Under the pieces are notes generated by a model. That model was not told the DNA's origin. It did not search any database and saw nothing but the letters and a program-made list of their open reading frames with translations. A stretch of 64,000 nucleotides of DNA, from positions 73,854,401-73,918,400 of the forward strand of contig CM049315.1 of NCBI GenBank assembly GCA_026874595.1. The letters are read 5' to 3'. Positions 23,404 through 37,147 of the stretch are shown piece by piece; the stretch's first letter is position 1, and each line of letters opens with the position of its first letter. Source of the DNA: Sipunculus nudus. Lineage: Eukaryota > Annelida > Sipuncula > Golfingiida > Sipunculidae. Position numbers and translations under genes: made by a program.

Positions 23404-25439
23404 AAATACATATATGTGTGTTCACCTGGAAAAGACGGCAATGATTTATGTAGTCCTTTGACACATGTCCGAAATAAAGGGATATGGCCTTTGAGAACAA
23501 ATCTGCTATTAAAAAGTTAATAGGTAAAATGTAACTGCTACCATTCCCTTATACTCACTGGCATACCCTTCCTCCTGAATATTCAAAAGCCACAGTATAC
23601 ACAGTTTATGAAACATTGAAGCCATGGATTTGGAAGCCATGCCTTAAAGATAGTGGTGGATTCTGTTGACAGTACTATTTTTGCTGCTCCGTATTGACCA
23701 AAAATATCTATTGTATACTTAATGTTCCCTGTGACAAATAAAAGCAGTGAGGGCGATATTTTATTCACTTGAGGAAAATAGAAACCTTTACGAAAAAATT
23801 ACCTTTCTTATGTTGTGAATGAAAAAAGTGACTTCATATGACACTGTGGATTTATTGTGCTAATATCAATTACTGTTTAATTAGGCTTCAATAAAACTAT
23901 TTTTATTCTTTAAATGTTTAAAAAAAACGCATACATTTTAAACTTTTTTGCCGAATTGACAAACCAGACATGAATTAACTCGCACAATGCGAAGTAAGGC
24001 TTTGTAAATTCCATGTATATAAAGATAAATAGAGTACTTACCTTCGTTAGCAGACCCACAACTAAAAGTGAGAGACTCCGTGTTTATCAGACACTACACG
24101 TGTGGTTATGCTAGACCGAACTTTGACACCATAACACAACAAAAAGATAGATGTGCCGTGAACGAGCTAAATATACTATATGACTTTTCGGTCCCTGCGA
24201 TTATATGATAAAAAGATCAATATACAGAGCTAAAGGCAGTCCTTGTACCTAAATGATAAAAAGATAAATATACATAGATAAAGGCATTCTTTATCACTAA
24301 GAAAATGCTCGAAAATTAAAAAGAGAAAAAAGAAAAAAATGAAGAAAAAAGATAACCTGCTAAGCTTACTTAACCACTACATAAAGCTTGCTTTGTATTC
24401 AAAATAAATACATGGCAAGGTTCATATATAACGGTAGCCGTTTAAGTTTAGGAGAGATTATTTATGAGACTCGGAGTTCATTAGTCATTTTTACTCGTGC
24501 GCATGATAATATTTGGATACTTTATCAATACCACTTGTTTTCTCTTTAATACCATGATGATCTCATCTCGGTGTACTTGATATTTCGTGAGATTGATAAT
24601 AAAACTCTACGCCATTTTATTCTTCAACTCTACATGCAACCGAAGACATCAGCTTTAGGGATGGCACTGCTGAAGCAGAATGTCCTCTTTGCCAGTCCAG
24701 CCAATGCCTCGGAAAAAAATGGTGAAACCCCGTTAGAATCTCCGATATTCGCCCAAATGTCTTAACAACATGTCGTGATTTCTTGTTAATTCATAGCTGC
24801 TTGCACAAAAAAAAAATTCCTAAAGCCTTATGAAGTAATATATCACTCTCAGAGGCGGACCTAGAGAGGGCACAGGGAGGCATGCCTTTTTTAAATGTTT
24901 TTCGACCTGAAAATGTCTAGGAAATAAATTTATAAATGGTTACTATAGAAATGCAGCGTCGGTGCATGCGTCTCGTATAGTTTTCTGCCATATATAGTCA
25001 GGAGCCAAGTTGGCAATATTGCTATAAAAATGGAGTTAATTGTTACTAAAGGTACTATAAAAACCAAGGTTATTTTCACAAATTATAGGTATTAGGATGT
25101 TTATTCAACTAGGTCTGCTAGGAATCTGCTCTTTCAAAATATTTCATATCCCGCGTCAAATTCAGCCTGTTTGGGGTAAAAAATAGAATATTAGTTGAAA
25201 CGACTTATGAACACATTTATGCCAATAACGCTGTCAGCCTGAAAGTAATTAATACGTATACGGGCTTGTTCGAAAGGTATGAAAATGTAATTTAAAATGA
25301 ATAGCCATTTGAGACAATGCAAATTATAACATCTAAAGCTTTGAAAAGTACCCAATACCCCTATGATTTAGCAAAAAAAAAACTACCTTTTTGAACATTG
25401 AAGTTTCACAAGGGACCCTATATGAGGACAGCATTCCTG
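23404..25439. other. Non-coding stretch
   Basis: No supported gene. A strong minus-strand donor-like site (AACGAAG then GTAAGTA) lies near 24045 and could end a non-coding first exon, but no partner exon was recognised. A GCGGACCTAGAGAGGG segment near 24855 resembles ends of dispersed repeats. Confidence 0.45.
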
Positions 25440-25880
25440 ATTGTTTGCAGTAGCTAGATATGTGCCATTAAAAATCCTAACTGGATTTTGTATTATTTGG
25501 GAGTGGAGGTTTTCTTATAAACTTACATAAAAATTTGAGTAAAAGGTAAATTTTGAGAACAATTTGAGAATTGCATACATTTGTTCAACAGTTTCCTCCC
25601 AGCTGCTTATGGTCTCATGTCAGGATAACAAATTTGGTATCACTGGATAGCTATGACACTATGCGTATTTATGCATGCATAATTTTTTTTTTTAAATCTT
25701 ACTAAAATGAGGCAAAAAAATAAATAATGTAACCCGTAATCCTTAATTTTCACGATTATTCTAGCTCAATAATCTTATTTAACATGTGCATCACCGAGAT
25801 ATATCCTTTTTCTTCTCTTGACAGTATTTAATTTTCTTAGTATGACCTAATTATTAATGTTACTGGGAGAATTTAAGGTA
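25440..25880. repeat. Dispersed repeat, copy 1 of an inverted pair
   Basis: Matches the reverse complement of 28720-29150. Shared landmarks in order are TTTGAGTAAAAG, TTTGAGAATTGCATAC, AACAAATTTGGTATCACTGG and TAGTATGACCTAATTATTAAT. Confidence 0.75.
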
Positions 25881-28298
25881 ATTTAGTTGTTTCCTAATCC
25901 TGTCTGCACTGTTTAAAAAGAAAGGTATCAAGTATAGTTATATCTTTTGTTATTTATCAACACAAAGAGGGTGATATGTCACAATGCGGTTGGCCACCTG
26001 TTATCGTGAGTAGGTATTCGCCCTGGCCCTAGCTCGTGCCTAGTTGAGGCGATGTATTAATTCTTTAATTTGGAAAGGTTCTTTTAGATGTTTAATTTAA
26101 AATAAAAATTCTAGCTCAACTAGTTGAAGGTCTTCTTTGCGCTGACGTTTGTTCTTTGTCGTCCGTCCTACGGGTTGTACTTCCGGAGGTCCTGCCGGCC
26201 AGACGTCCATTATGGCATGAAAATGATGAATCAATACATAATATGACAAGCTAAAGATGAGCCTAATAAATGCCCGATTTTAACTACCCTTCCCATCTCA
26301 TTTTGACCTGCCCCCCCCCCCTCGATCAACTGCCACCCTCGCTTACCGTGAGAAAATTCCCCGGTCCCATAGTTGGCGAATGAAAGAAGTTAGACTGTAT
26401 CATTATACGGGTAGTATCAGACATGAATTTCTGCATATAGTTAGTTATGGAAAAAATTTACAATTATACCCGAAATTTGGTAAATCTTTCCTCAATTAAA
26501 TAAAACAAATACATCCCTTTTTCATTAAAACCCAGTGTTACATTTCAAGATGGCCTGTTATAAAAAAACAGTTTTGTTCCAAGTTTTGTTCCATATCCAA
26601 GTGCCCATATCCAAAGTGTTTATTGGAGTGTATATTTTATTCTGCTTCATATCCTTTTATCATTATGATATTTACAGAAAAGCCTGTTCTGAATTAATTA
26701 CTTTATGCGGTGTTAAAACATGTCGGTTAAAGAGAAGTGTTTGTCATACATAGTTGTATATTTAAATGTTCTTGTATATTAACATTCGGAAAGCTTAGAG
26801 GAAATGCTCCTTAACTTTTATAGTGGTAAAATACCGAATATAGATTGCTAAACCAAATCTGCGACATGATTGCCATTTATATTTTTAAAATAATCATTTA
26901 ACTAGCATAAGATGAGTTTAATATAGCCTTTAAATTCATAAAACGAATATGGCCAAAGTCCACATGCACAGCATATTTCAAGTCAATCCATATTTTTATT
27001 GATTGAGATATAGATTTAATATAAAATTTGTGCTCTGTTTTTAACTGAATGATACAATTGTTTTGAAATTTCAAAAGTGTTAGTCACAACTTTTTAGATG
27101 TTGTTGAATTGCTTAATTTTCTTCCACATTTGCTTTATAATTTAGATTAGTCACTCTTAATTAATGACACCATATACTAAATAATATATTCTATATAAAT
27201 ATACTAAAAAGTGCTGAGGGATCATAGTAAATATTAAATATCCATAAATATGTAAATACAATTAAATATAAATGTATTTATGTAAACTTATGGTCGACAA
27301 AGCCTAATTCTTAGACAGATAGGTAAGGCAAATAAATATTATAAAATTTATCAATGCTTACAATGGGGTCATAATAAAGTACTGGTTGTCGTTGAATAAA
27401 GAAATTAAAGCTGTCGATCCCATTTATTCAGTCAAGCATTATAAAGAAAAATATAATGCATCAATTTGTCCTTTAATAAATTAAATAGGTCTCTAATATT
27501 CTGTATGTCAGTCCGAATGAACGATAGCAGACATTTTTTTCTCTTTGTACTGGTTTATAAAGACTTTCACGAGAAGGGTAAAGCAGGTCAATTAGGTTTC
27601 TTTTCACATTTCAACATACAGTAAATGAACCACATGAACTGATTATTATAATTTTACTTAGAAAAAAACAGCATGTTTATCAGTACGACTGAATATAAGA
27701 AAAACGTTGCTGTATTGTTTATTTCATTGACACTTTCTGAAAATCAACAAATATTTTGTATATTAAGACATTATCCTACCTCAAACTGATCATACAACAA
27801 TCACGCAAGGCAGCCAGAAACTTTCCCTAGCCTTGCATGACTAATTACATGTGCTATTCAGGCACGGTGCGGCGGGAGTTAAATAGCGGCAGCCTGTCAA
27901 TATTGTATTAATTTGGAAACAGTACAAGCTATAGGGGTCGGATCAGTTATAACTTAAGCAGATGCACTCACCATGTCTTACTTTACTTAATATCTTTACT
28001 GGTGCTCTGACCAAGTTCTTTATCTTTAAGTCTGTAACTTCTTAATTATATTAGGGTATTGATAAGGATATTGAAAGAAGCCCCGACATATACACACAAA
28101 TAATATGCTAACACCTTTATATATATGGAAGATATAAAACGTGGTTTTGATATAAGGCCATCTTAAAATTTAACTTACGGTCATTTATGAAAAAAAACAG
28201 AGCTTTTTGCTTCTTTTCTCGAAAAAGAAAATACAGGAATAATTACAGGTTTACCTCTAATTAATTGTTAGCAAACTTTTTGGGTCTGAAACAACTCT
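25881..28298. other. Non-coding AT-rich stretch between inverted repeats
   Basis: No gene recognised. A C-run near 26312 and general AT richness are the only visible features. Confidence 0.5.
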
Positions 28299-28382
28299 TT
28301 AGCCAGACGGAAAACCGGGACGAAAACACGGACAAAAGATCACCGCTTTAGATAAGATCACCTATAAATCACTGAGCTAAAA
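28299..28382. repeat. Diverged relative of the array terminal module
   Basis: Contains CCAGACGG, ACGGACAAAAGATCACC and CACTGAGCTAAAA in the same order as the terminal module at 22645-22712 of the 338-bp array family. Confidence 0.5.
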
Positions 28383-28719
28383 ATAAAAAAAAATAAAAAA
28401 AGCCCCTCTCGCCACAGTCAATATTAATACTGGACCTCAAAGTGGCGCATAGGTGAACACCTACTTGCCAAACTAGATGACCAACTGCAGTGTTACTTAT
28501 GAAATATAAACTTTGTTTATACTCTATGTGTTGTATAATGTATTTAATAAGAGGCACTCACTATGGCATTCAGTCGTCATAGCCACGCAAGAGATTGAGC
28601 CCGGATCGCCAGCGGACCATTACGCATAACACTATGTTTTTAATAAATAATGAAAGATAAATATATACTTGCTACCTTTATTTGTTAACAATAAAGACAG
28701 GATGAAAAAGCAAAATTAC

Positions 28720-29150
28720 TTCTTATTCTCTCAGTAATATTAATAATTAGGTCATACTAAGTGAAAAGGATACTGTCCAGAGAGGGAAAAGGCGATATCT
28801 AGGTGATGCAGATGTCAAATCAGATTAAAGAGCTGGACAATTCGAACTGGAAAAGGGTAGGGGTACCATTTTTTCATGTTTTTCCTCATTTCAATCAGAC
28901 TTCACAAATATGTGCATGCATTAATACGCCTGGGGTCACAGCTATCCAGTGATACCAAATTTGTTACCCTAACTTGAGACCAACATCAGCTGGGAGGAAA
29001 CAGATGAACAGGTGTATGCAATTCTCAAAATTGTTCGATTTTTGTACTTTTACTCAATTTCTCATGGAAGTAATTAAAACAGGGCCTTAAAAACAAAATA
29101 AAAGTTTTGCATTTTAATGGCAAGAGTCAAGCTAATGCAAACCTGCAAAA
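28720..29150. repeat. Dispersed repeat, copy 2 of an inverted pair
   Basis: Reverse-complement partner of 25440-25880, about 2.8 kb away. The pair could be two independent insertions or the long arms of one larger element. Confidence 0.75.
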
Positions 29151-30431
29151 AATTAGTTCATAATGCTCCACCTTGGAAATAACCAGTGATATTTTTATGT
29201 TTCTGTTATGTAAAGTTTTATTATATTTACATCGTTTCGACCAAAGAAAATGTTGAATCAGGCATTATATATAAATGTAGTGAGCGGTTTTGGACGAATG
29301 CATCGTCCTTTGTTATTAACATAGTTTCTTATTGGTATAGAATATACTATTCGCAAATAAAACTAATGGTACAGAATATACTTTTAGCAAAAAATATTAT
29401 TAAATCAACTTATCGATAATATTATGCATAAATTAAAGATCTTGAGACAAAATGAACATCTTTTTCATTTATAATGCAACCTGCCCATGATATCTATAAG
29501 ATAAATAAATCTAGCTGCGCAAACACTTATCGTCATTTTATCGTAAGTCTGACCCGACGCGCGATATCGCACGTGTCACAGTCATTACATTACATAATCC
29601 CCAATATATACTCAGGTTCAATGAGTCAATTGTTAAAGCATGAGGTGCATTCAATAACATACATAATGAAATACTGGAAATGATTTCGAAAAGTAAGTCT
29701 GTTTCAACACTTATTATATAATATCAGCGAATTAAAGTATATATAATGAATGGTTAATATACGGTGACAAGGAACCGTATTAAATATATACAAAATACAC
29801 ACACTGATAAAACATGCAAGTACTTGATATGATATCCAGGCATTTCGGGTGTCCTTCACGATCTATATCATAAAGACATGCTGTAGTCGGTATAGGCTGC
29901 TCACAGTAGCTCCCGTTCGTACAGTCTCCTGTATGTAACAGCACGGTATATGTTAACACCGACGGTCTGGCTGTAGCTTTACGAGGGTACGTAGAAATGA
30001 ATTATCTCACGTGTTTCAAGCTTATACTGCTTTTTGTGGCGCATTATGGGCTAAGCATGTTGGAATTCACTTCACTTCGTTAATACTGTTTTCAAACTAA
30101 ACTTGGTGTTACTTTTTACAATTTGATAATTCGCTTTCCTCAAGCATTATTACATATATGTATAACGTATATAATATACGTATATATTCATAAAAAACAA
30201 AAACAAATAAAAATATGTAATCATGTAGCTATTCTTGTTCACTGAATTTAGGCTGACGCAAAGTTCACGCAGACAGACGTTCCAAAAATAACCCTAGCAG
30301 TATCCTCCTAACCATAAACACGGATTCATATTACAGTAGATGGGTTAGATACATAAAACTGGCCGTTTACTTCAATTCATAAAGCATATGTCCCTTTTGG
30401 CATGATAGTACATCAGGGCCATATGAACAGA
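29151..30431. other. Non-coding stretch
   Basis: Frames of 77 and 69 codons on the plus strand (29186, 29474) have no recognisable domain or splice context. I see nothing else. Confidence 0.5.
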
Positions 30432-30433
30432 TA

Positions 30434-31376
30434 CAGAGAAACCTCGCTGGGTCGAACTCCAATAAGTCGAATTCCCGCATGTGTCGAAGCCGAATGTGGA
30501 GTCCCTGCAAAAACAGTTAAAACCTTACTAACTTAAGTCTTTTTGTGTCGAACTCGGGTGTGTCGAAAACCCTGATGTGTCGAAGTGTTTTGTTGGTCCC
30601 CAGCTAGTATTTCTATCCCTTAACTCGAAGTCATGTAGCTAGAATGTTTGGATAACAGTTGCCACGCTCCATTAATCATACCTACGGCCGTGATGACCAG
30701 TTACATAATCAATACGGGCAGGGATCTTACTCATCAAGCGCGATGGTTTACACATCTGGTCCGTTGTGTACCTGTTTTCCTGGCTATTTACTTAGTCTTG
30801 ATCAGGACTGTCTTCTTTCGCCAACAAAATCATAATTAGAAATGATAAATAAATAAAACAAACATAATGGACTCCTTATCTTTATTGTGTCTGGGAAACA
30901 CATAAAGATCTCTATATAGAGGGAGAGAGATAAGATCTCTCAAACTGCCTTTTTTTTACCATAAAGTACGTTATCCGGCTTTACTACTCCACTTTTGTAT
31001 TGTTCGTGTCCTGTTGCTAAGGCGTCACGGCCTGCTCAAGTTTGATGAGAAGACCATTGAGCAAAAGGTACGAAGCGCTGGTCAAGGTAGAATGTGGTGA
31101 CAAGACCAAGACCCTGATTGTATTTGCTGATTTGTGTGTTTTCGTACTCGTATGTGCACCCGTTTCAATTTTTTAATTTATAATATCTGTGTTGTACTTT
31201 TACGCAAAAAAATTGTAAGAACTATATAATGTAGGCCGTGTATACATGTGCAGTATTTATTAGTAATAATTAAGGCTAAAGATGGTTGAATATAATTGAT
31301 ATCGATTGTTTCAAACTCCGGATGTGTCGAAGTAAATTCACCGGTACTTCCACGTCGACACAACGAGGTTTTACTG
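30434..31376. mobile_element. Non-autonomous pogo/Tigger-like DNA transposon
   Basis: Terminal inverted repeats: the left end reads CAGAGAAACCTCGCTGGGTC, and the right end in reverse complement reads CAGTAAAACCTCGTTGTGTC. Both ends are flanked by TA, the expected target duplication. Subterminal TGTCGAA motifs repeat near both ends. The 943-bp interior has no transposase frame. Confidence 0.75.
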
Positions 31377-32095
31377 TATATATAAAGACGCAAGTAAGAT
31401 CTCCCCCAGCATGGGAAATACATGTATATGCAAATTTTTCAAAATGGCCGCAAAAAACACTCCAAACCTGATATGCTTGCCTCTGTTTCAGCTATACAAG
31501 CGCGGATCCAGGATTCTTTGCAGGGAGGGGTCAACGGGGGTCATGAATAAAAATTGTCTGAAAAAAGGTCGTTAGTCAAGAGCAGGAGGGTAGGCCATGA
31601 GATATAGTACCAAACGTAAAACAATTGCACGCAAGACACAAGGTATGCAGCTTGACATACTTAACGTCTACCAAAATCAACCGATGGGAAATATGAACAT
31701 TTTACGTGTATCTTCTATAAAAATATAAGATTTTGACATAAATGACATTACAAATCCTCATTTTATTAACACTACTTCCAACCACTGTACTCAAGTAAGC
31801 AAAACTATTTGATGATAAAATAGGATACTAAAAAATGTCAAATTTAATATGTATTTTGGATACAAGAGTGACTCAAGGTGATCTTTTCTTTATAAAAATA
31901 GCGTATTTACATGGTCAATTCACAGACTTCGTTTTAATCCCTTACATCCACTAAAACATTGTTGTATATTACGCTGAGATACATTTTATAATTTCTTGGC
32001 TGTGTTTTAAAACAAGTTTTGACAAAATACTTTATTTCTGAAGAGAGATATGGCCCCTTTTTTACTTAAAGGTTACCTCTACCATTTGTTTTAGA
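31377..32095. other. Non-coding stretch
   Basis: A GCGGATCCAGG segment near 31502 resembles ends of dispersed repeats. No gene seen. Confidence 0.5.
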
Positions 32096-32512
32096 TCACA
32101 TTTATTACGAGGACAAATTTCTCAGGGGAAAACATTGGGCCGATCCCGGATTCGAACCCATGTCCGCCGTACCAACCGCTTGCTAGCAAAGCAAGCTTCA
32201 GTAGCGAGAAAGTTCGGTCCGCTTTTATGTCACCCCGTACACCCCCCCCCCCTTCGGAAGAGCGTTCTGCTATCAGAACAAGACTAAACATCCCAGGAGT
32301 CACACTTTGGTGAGATTATTCCCTTGGCCACAAAGTTTACCGTCACGTTGGGCGAGCCCCCATTTTGTTACGAAGACAAATTGCTCAGGGGAAACATCCC
32401 GGTTTCGAACCCATATCAGTTGCACACCAACCATGTCCGACGTACCAACCGCTTCTCTAACAAAGCAAGCTTCACTAGCAAGACAGTACGGTCCGCTTGT
32501 ATGTGCACTCCG
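32096..32512 (-). mobile_element. Tandem pair of tRNA-like SINE segments
   Basis: Two related segments about 250 bases apart (32100-32250 and 32360-32512). On the minus strand each has a B-box-like GGTTCGAATCC or GGTTCGAAACC preceded by TTGGTACG and a GCTTGCTTTG stretch. The layout resembles the 5' part of a tRNA-derived SINE. The A box is not convincing. Confidence 0.5.
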
Positions 32513-32669
32513 TAACACACTATTCGACCATTTTAGTCGAGTTGCCAGTAACGGATACCTTTGAGTGGTCTATTTTATAAGTTTTCTTTATGAATTTGTA
32601 ATGGTAGGGGTCCACTGATACTTTTGAGTTGGGTTGTGCTCTCGACGACCTAGAGCAACTTTTGTTATA

Positions 32670-33130
32670 TACAAATTAGGGCCGCCATTGTCGATATTTC
32701 TATTTTCTTCGATATCTCAAGAAGTAACCATGATAATTGGTCGACTATCTTGTCTAGACTTAGGTTTTAATAGTCAAAAAGTCAAATAAAACTAATTAAT
32801 AAAGGATTTACTTCATACTTTAATAGTTTTTATATGTAAATTAGAGCCGCCATTGAAGAACATCGTAGGTTCCACAATATCTGAAACACTATAACCATAA
32901 TAATTGGCCAAACATTGTGTCTAGACCAATGTTTTCTTGGCCAAAGATACAAATGAAACCACATTAACAACGGTCAAGTCCATATTTTACATTTTAATAT
33001 ATAAATTAGAGCCGCCATGGATGAAAAGTCTACTTTCCTCAATATCTGAAAAAGTAACCATGATAACTGGTCGAACATTGTGTCTAAACCAAGGTTTTCG
33101 TGGTCAAAGATTCAAATGAAACCATGTGAA
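32670..33130. repeat. Three-copy tandem repeat, about 165 bp
   Basis: AAATTAG(G/A)GCCGCCAT recurs near 32672, 32838 and 33003. Each is followed by TATCT(C/G)AA, AACCAT(G/A)ATAA and a TGTCTA(G/A)AC segment at matching offsets. Confidence 0.75.
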
Positions 33131-33252
33131 CAACGGGTTAACCAAAATTTGTTATGCAAATTTGGATGGTATTACATGCAATTTAGACATAGGTTTTCAT
33201 GTTCAAAGAATGTTAAAAGCTTAACGGAACAATGATGTAAAGCCTGATGTAA

Positions 33253-33256
<4 letters not shown>

Positions 33257-33309
<53 letters not shown>
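33257..33309. repeat. (TA)n microsatellite
   Basis: About 26 TA dinucleotides without interruption. Confidence 0.95.
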
Positions 33310-33312
<3 letters not shown>

Positions 33313-35261
33313 TGCAAATGACGGTAGTCCTAGTTTATCCAGTGTATATTTAAAAATACTGATAAATAGTCAAAAATATTTGCTAAACCTGAGGTTTCTT
33401 GGCCAGAGATCAGTTTTAGAAACTAGCATTAAACTAGAAGTAAGATTGAGTATACTTTCTATGCTTAATACTATGACATAGAGTCAAAATGAATAGTGCG
33501 TCAATCATTTGTATCTGTATTTCACAGTCATAGTTTGAGTACAGCGGTACATATTTCCCATCTCTTATTTTGGTAGACTTTTATTATGTCAAACTACATA
33601 CCTAACGAAAATGCATTGTGCAAACAGAAATTCTGTTGCAATTTTTTTTTCTTTGGTCTTTATTCTGGCTCAATCTCCTGGCCGGGGGAGTGGGGGGTCT
33701 CAACCCCCAAAACCCCCCGTCATGCATAAGCTTTGTCTAAAAAAAAGGTTTCATGGTTGAGAGCAAATTTGTGTCAAAATAAAATTTTTGTGGTCAAGGA
33801 ATCCAATGAAATTGGTTTTAAGTTACGAAAACAATAGGCTCCTCTTAACCATGAAAACCTTGGATAAAACAAGCAAATTTAATTTAATATAATTGATTTC
33901 CACCAATTATGCTAACTTTAGACACTTCTTGTTAGTGTGATTAACACAGGGAAGTATTTAACAGAATAAACCCTGTAGATGCGTCTCACTTAAAACAATC
34001 CTCAGTCGACATACATGCATAGAGCATAAAACAACAGCAAACGTAATTTATTGACTGGAGTATTAAAGGTAAGTTGCATATACTAAATCTGAGTTTAGTA
34101 CAACCTTGCCATGGTATTACAAGCACAAATGTACGGTTTTTTTCTTTATTTAAGAACCACCCCATTGGAATACACACAATTCATTGCTTGAAACACTTCC
34201 ATCTCATGATGGTAAACCCATGACAGTACATGACCAATGCCAAAATCACAAATAAAAGCCATAAGTCATTAACTCTCTTGATGTTTATGCTTGACCTATA
34301 AGTAACAGGGTTTTAGAGGGAAATATCCTAAAAGCTGTATTCATGTTGCAATTTTTTTGTACAAAAATGTCACTGAACTGAAGGAATTAGATGTCTTATA
34401 TTATAATTTTTGTAGAAAATTATTGTAATGTCTGCAGTGCTGATTATTCAGGATGTAGTGCAGGTTATAATAATGAATCCAGTATTCTTCACAATTACTG
34501 CAATAATGCTTATCAACTGCCTTCCTGTGTTAAGGATAATTTTTTTAATGTGATTTGTACAATGGACTCTACTTTCTACTGTGCTGGATTCTGGATCCTA
34601 AAATTGTATTTACTGGACTTAACTGGGCGACCAATCTGGACAATTTGGATGTGCAAAAAATAGTTTGCAGATTAAAATTGGATGTACGGCATTATTAAGA
34701 AATTCCGTACCCTCTGATCATGAGAAATGACCATTTGACATTTATCAAAACGTAAAAATGCAAAACTGACGGAGATAAAGTGACCCAGAATTGAAGAAAA
34801 TACAGTGTTCTTTTAGGCAATACTGGTGATAGGAGCCAATCAATGGTGTCTCAGCATGAGTGTTTTCATTTAAAAATGCAAACAAGTAACAAATTTATAA
34901 CGTATTTTTTGGTATGGCAAATATATATGCTGTTTCAGTAGGAATTTTTTTCTAGATATTTAATTATGCTCTTTAAATGCCAGGTCCTTATTCTATTGAA
35001 AATAAGCTTTCAAATAATGTTTAGATTATGGGTGTGCAAAATAACCAAATTTTATGTCCCGTGTGAAACAATCGAGACACAATACTGTGTTACATGCCAC
35101 AAATAATCGTCATTAATACAGGCTTATTGTACCTCATGCGCAGCGGTTAATTGTTAAAGCAGCCGCCGACAGCCGCAGGCATAATGCGCTTGGATTTTGT
35201 TTTTTATGGATATGGGTATAAACAGTGGCGTAGACAGGTCTTTAGACCTGGGAGGGATGTG

Positions 35262-35268
<7 letters not shown>
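33310..35268. other. Non-coding stretch
   Basis: A cysteine-rich 90-codon plus-strand frame (34391-34663) has no recognisable family, signal or splice evidence, so it is not called. A GTGGCGTAGACAGG segment near 35226 resembles a dispersed-repeat end beside the next (TA)n tract. Confidence 0.45.

Positions 35269-35305
<37 letters not shown>
35269..35305. repeat. (TA)n microsatellite
   Basis: Uninterrupted TA run. Confidence 0.9.
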
Positions 35306-35308
<3 letters not shown>

Positions 35309-37100
35309 TAGTATGTGGGTGATTCTGTGCACGGAAAGTTCATTGCATAATATATAGTGATAAAAAATCAAAAGTGTACATTATAGAATGAATACATCGT
35401 ACATTTTATAACTCTCAGTCTATCACTCTACCTTCAGCAAGAAAGAAACTTTCCTGTACATTATTTCATTAAAGTAATATTTTGTATTTTGTTCCTGATT
35501 AAATTATAATCATGAGAACCGATAATCATAAGATCAGGTATCGAGATATTATCTTGATCATGATAGTGTACACTGCGACATGATTTAGGATTGAACTATA
35601 GTATCATGTATTCATTTAAGTATTTAAGTCTAGAAGAAGTGATGTTGTTAATGAACAAATAAATGAAGCCACAACTAAATGGATAAAGCAATAAAAAGAT
35701 AAATGATGAATCACTAAAAAAATTATATCAAGAACGATAATGAATGATAAACGGGGTAAAATTAAAATTATCAAAAGTATATTCCATATCAACCTGCAGC
35801 TAATGCTAAGCAAACTGTGTATACAAAGCTTGACTGAATGGATTTTATCAACTCAATGGGTTGTCGGAAGTAAACTGTATTTTTTTTTTTTTTATCATCC
35901 TTCAAGTCATTTCTTATTATGCCATGTGATAAAATGCGGAATCAGTTTAATCGCAGGAGAGAAACATACTTGTTAAGTTCTTATTTTCTTAAACGGTGCA
36001 GTAGAATGAACGCTGTAAGTGCTAGATGTCGCAAAATTTTCTTTTCATCTAATCAAAGAAATGCCCAAATGTTTGGTGCCTCCTCTCGCTACTGTTCGCG
36101 AAGTTGAAACGCAGTTAGTCAGTTATATAGTATATATATAACATGAGGCTGAAGTTTCAAGATTAGTTAAAATTTCCATGTTTTAGGTAAAATTTCAGAA
36201 GCATGCTTTCCTTCTAATGCTGATACTCTGCCTCTAGATTCAGTAGTTTACTACAGGGGTCAGAACTTAAGAAGTAGAAACTTGCAGGAATAACTTTAGC
36301 CACAATGGCCAGGATTTATAAAGGAAACACTATAAGTGTATTTTTATTATCAAGTACATGCAGCAGTTTCAAGCACTTTTTTAAGCCAAGGCACATATTT
36401 TCTCACCTATTACCAAAAATGTCAGTGTCTGCCCTTTAGGGCTACGTTATATGATAAAAATCATTCTGAACCAAATATTTAATAAAATCAAGTTTTATTC
36501 ATTCTAATGTGCTTAACTTTTACAAAAAGAACTTTTACAGGGAAAATAATAATACCAAATTTGTAGGAATGGTTTTCTTTTTCTTTTTTTTTTTTTTTTT
36601 TTATTTTAAATGTGAAATTCCACAAATACCTTCGGAATGACCATCTCTGATTTGCCTAATACTTCATGTTGATACTTTCAATTTATTTTCCCAATAGCAA
36701 ATATGCAAAATTTTAAGCATTGTATCTACAAAAGTTTTGTTATTTTGGAGACTTTAACCTAACAAATGATACAAGTTTTCGTAAATTATTACTTTTCTAA
36801 CTATTCATTCTAAATGCATGAAGTCTGTAGGAGTTGCTCTACACTATTAAGTGTCTTCGACTTCAAAGAGAGATTGAAAATTGAAAATTTACAAAGTTAT
36901 ACCTTAGTAAAAATAATGTAAAAAAATTCTAGCCTCTCTGAACCACTGTTTCCGACACCAACTAGATATTTCAGATTGATAAATACATGTAACTAATGTT
37001 TAGGAGTCTTCGTAGCAACATATGAAAGCAATCAAATTGTTTGATTTAGAGACATTACATCTGAGATGTACATAACTGATATATATATACGTTTATATAC

Positions 37101-37105
<5 letters not shown>
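35306..37105. other. Non-coding stretch
   Basis: Contains poly-T runs (about 35880 and 36580). No gene supported. Confidence 0.5.

Positions 37106-37144
<39 letters not shown>
37106..37144. repeat. (TA)n microsatellite
   Basis: TA run preceded by an interrupted TA-rich segment from 37078. Confidence 0.9.

Positions 37145-37147
<3 letters not shown>

Noticed and set aside
28540-28640. Possible tRNA gene
   Set aside because: No cloverleaf with consistent A and B boxes could be drawn.
34391-34663. Cysteine-rich 90-codon frame as a possible secreted peptide
   Set aside because: No clear signal peptide, splice context or family pattern, and composition is like the surrounding non-coding DNA.
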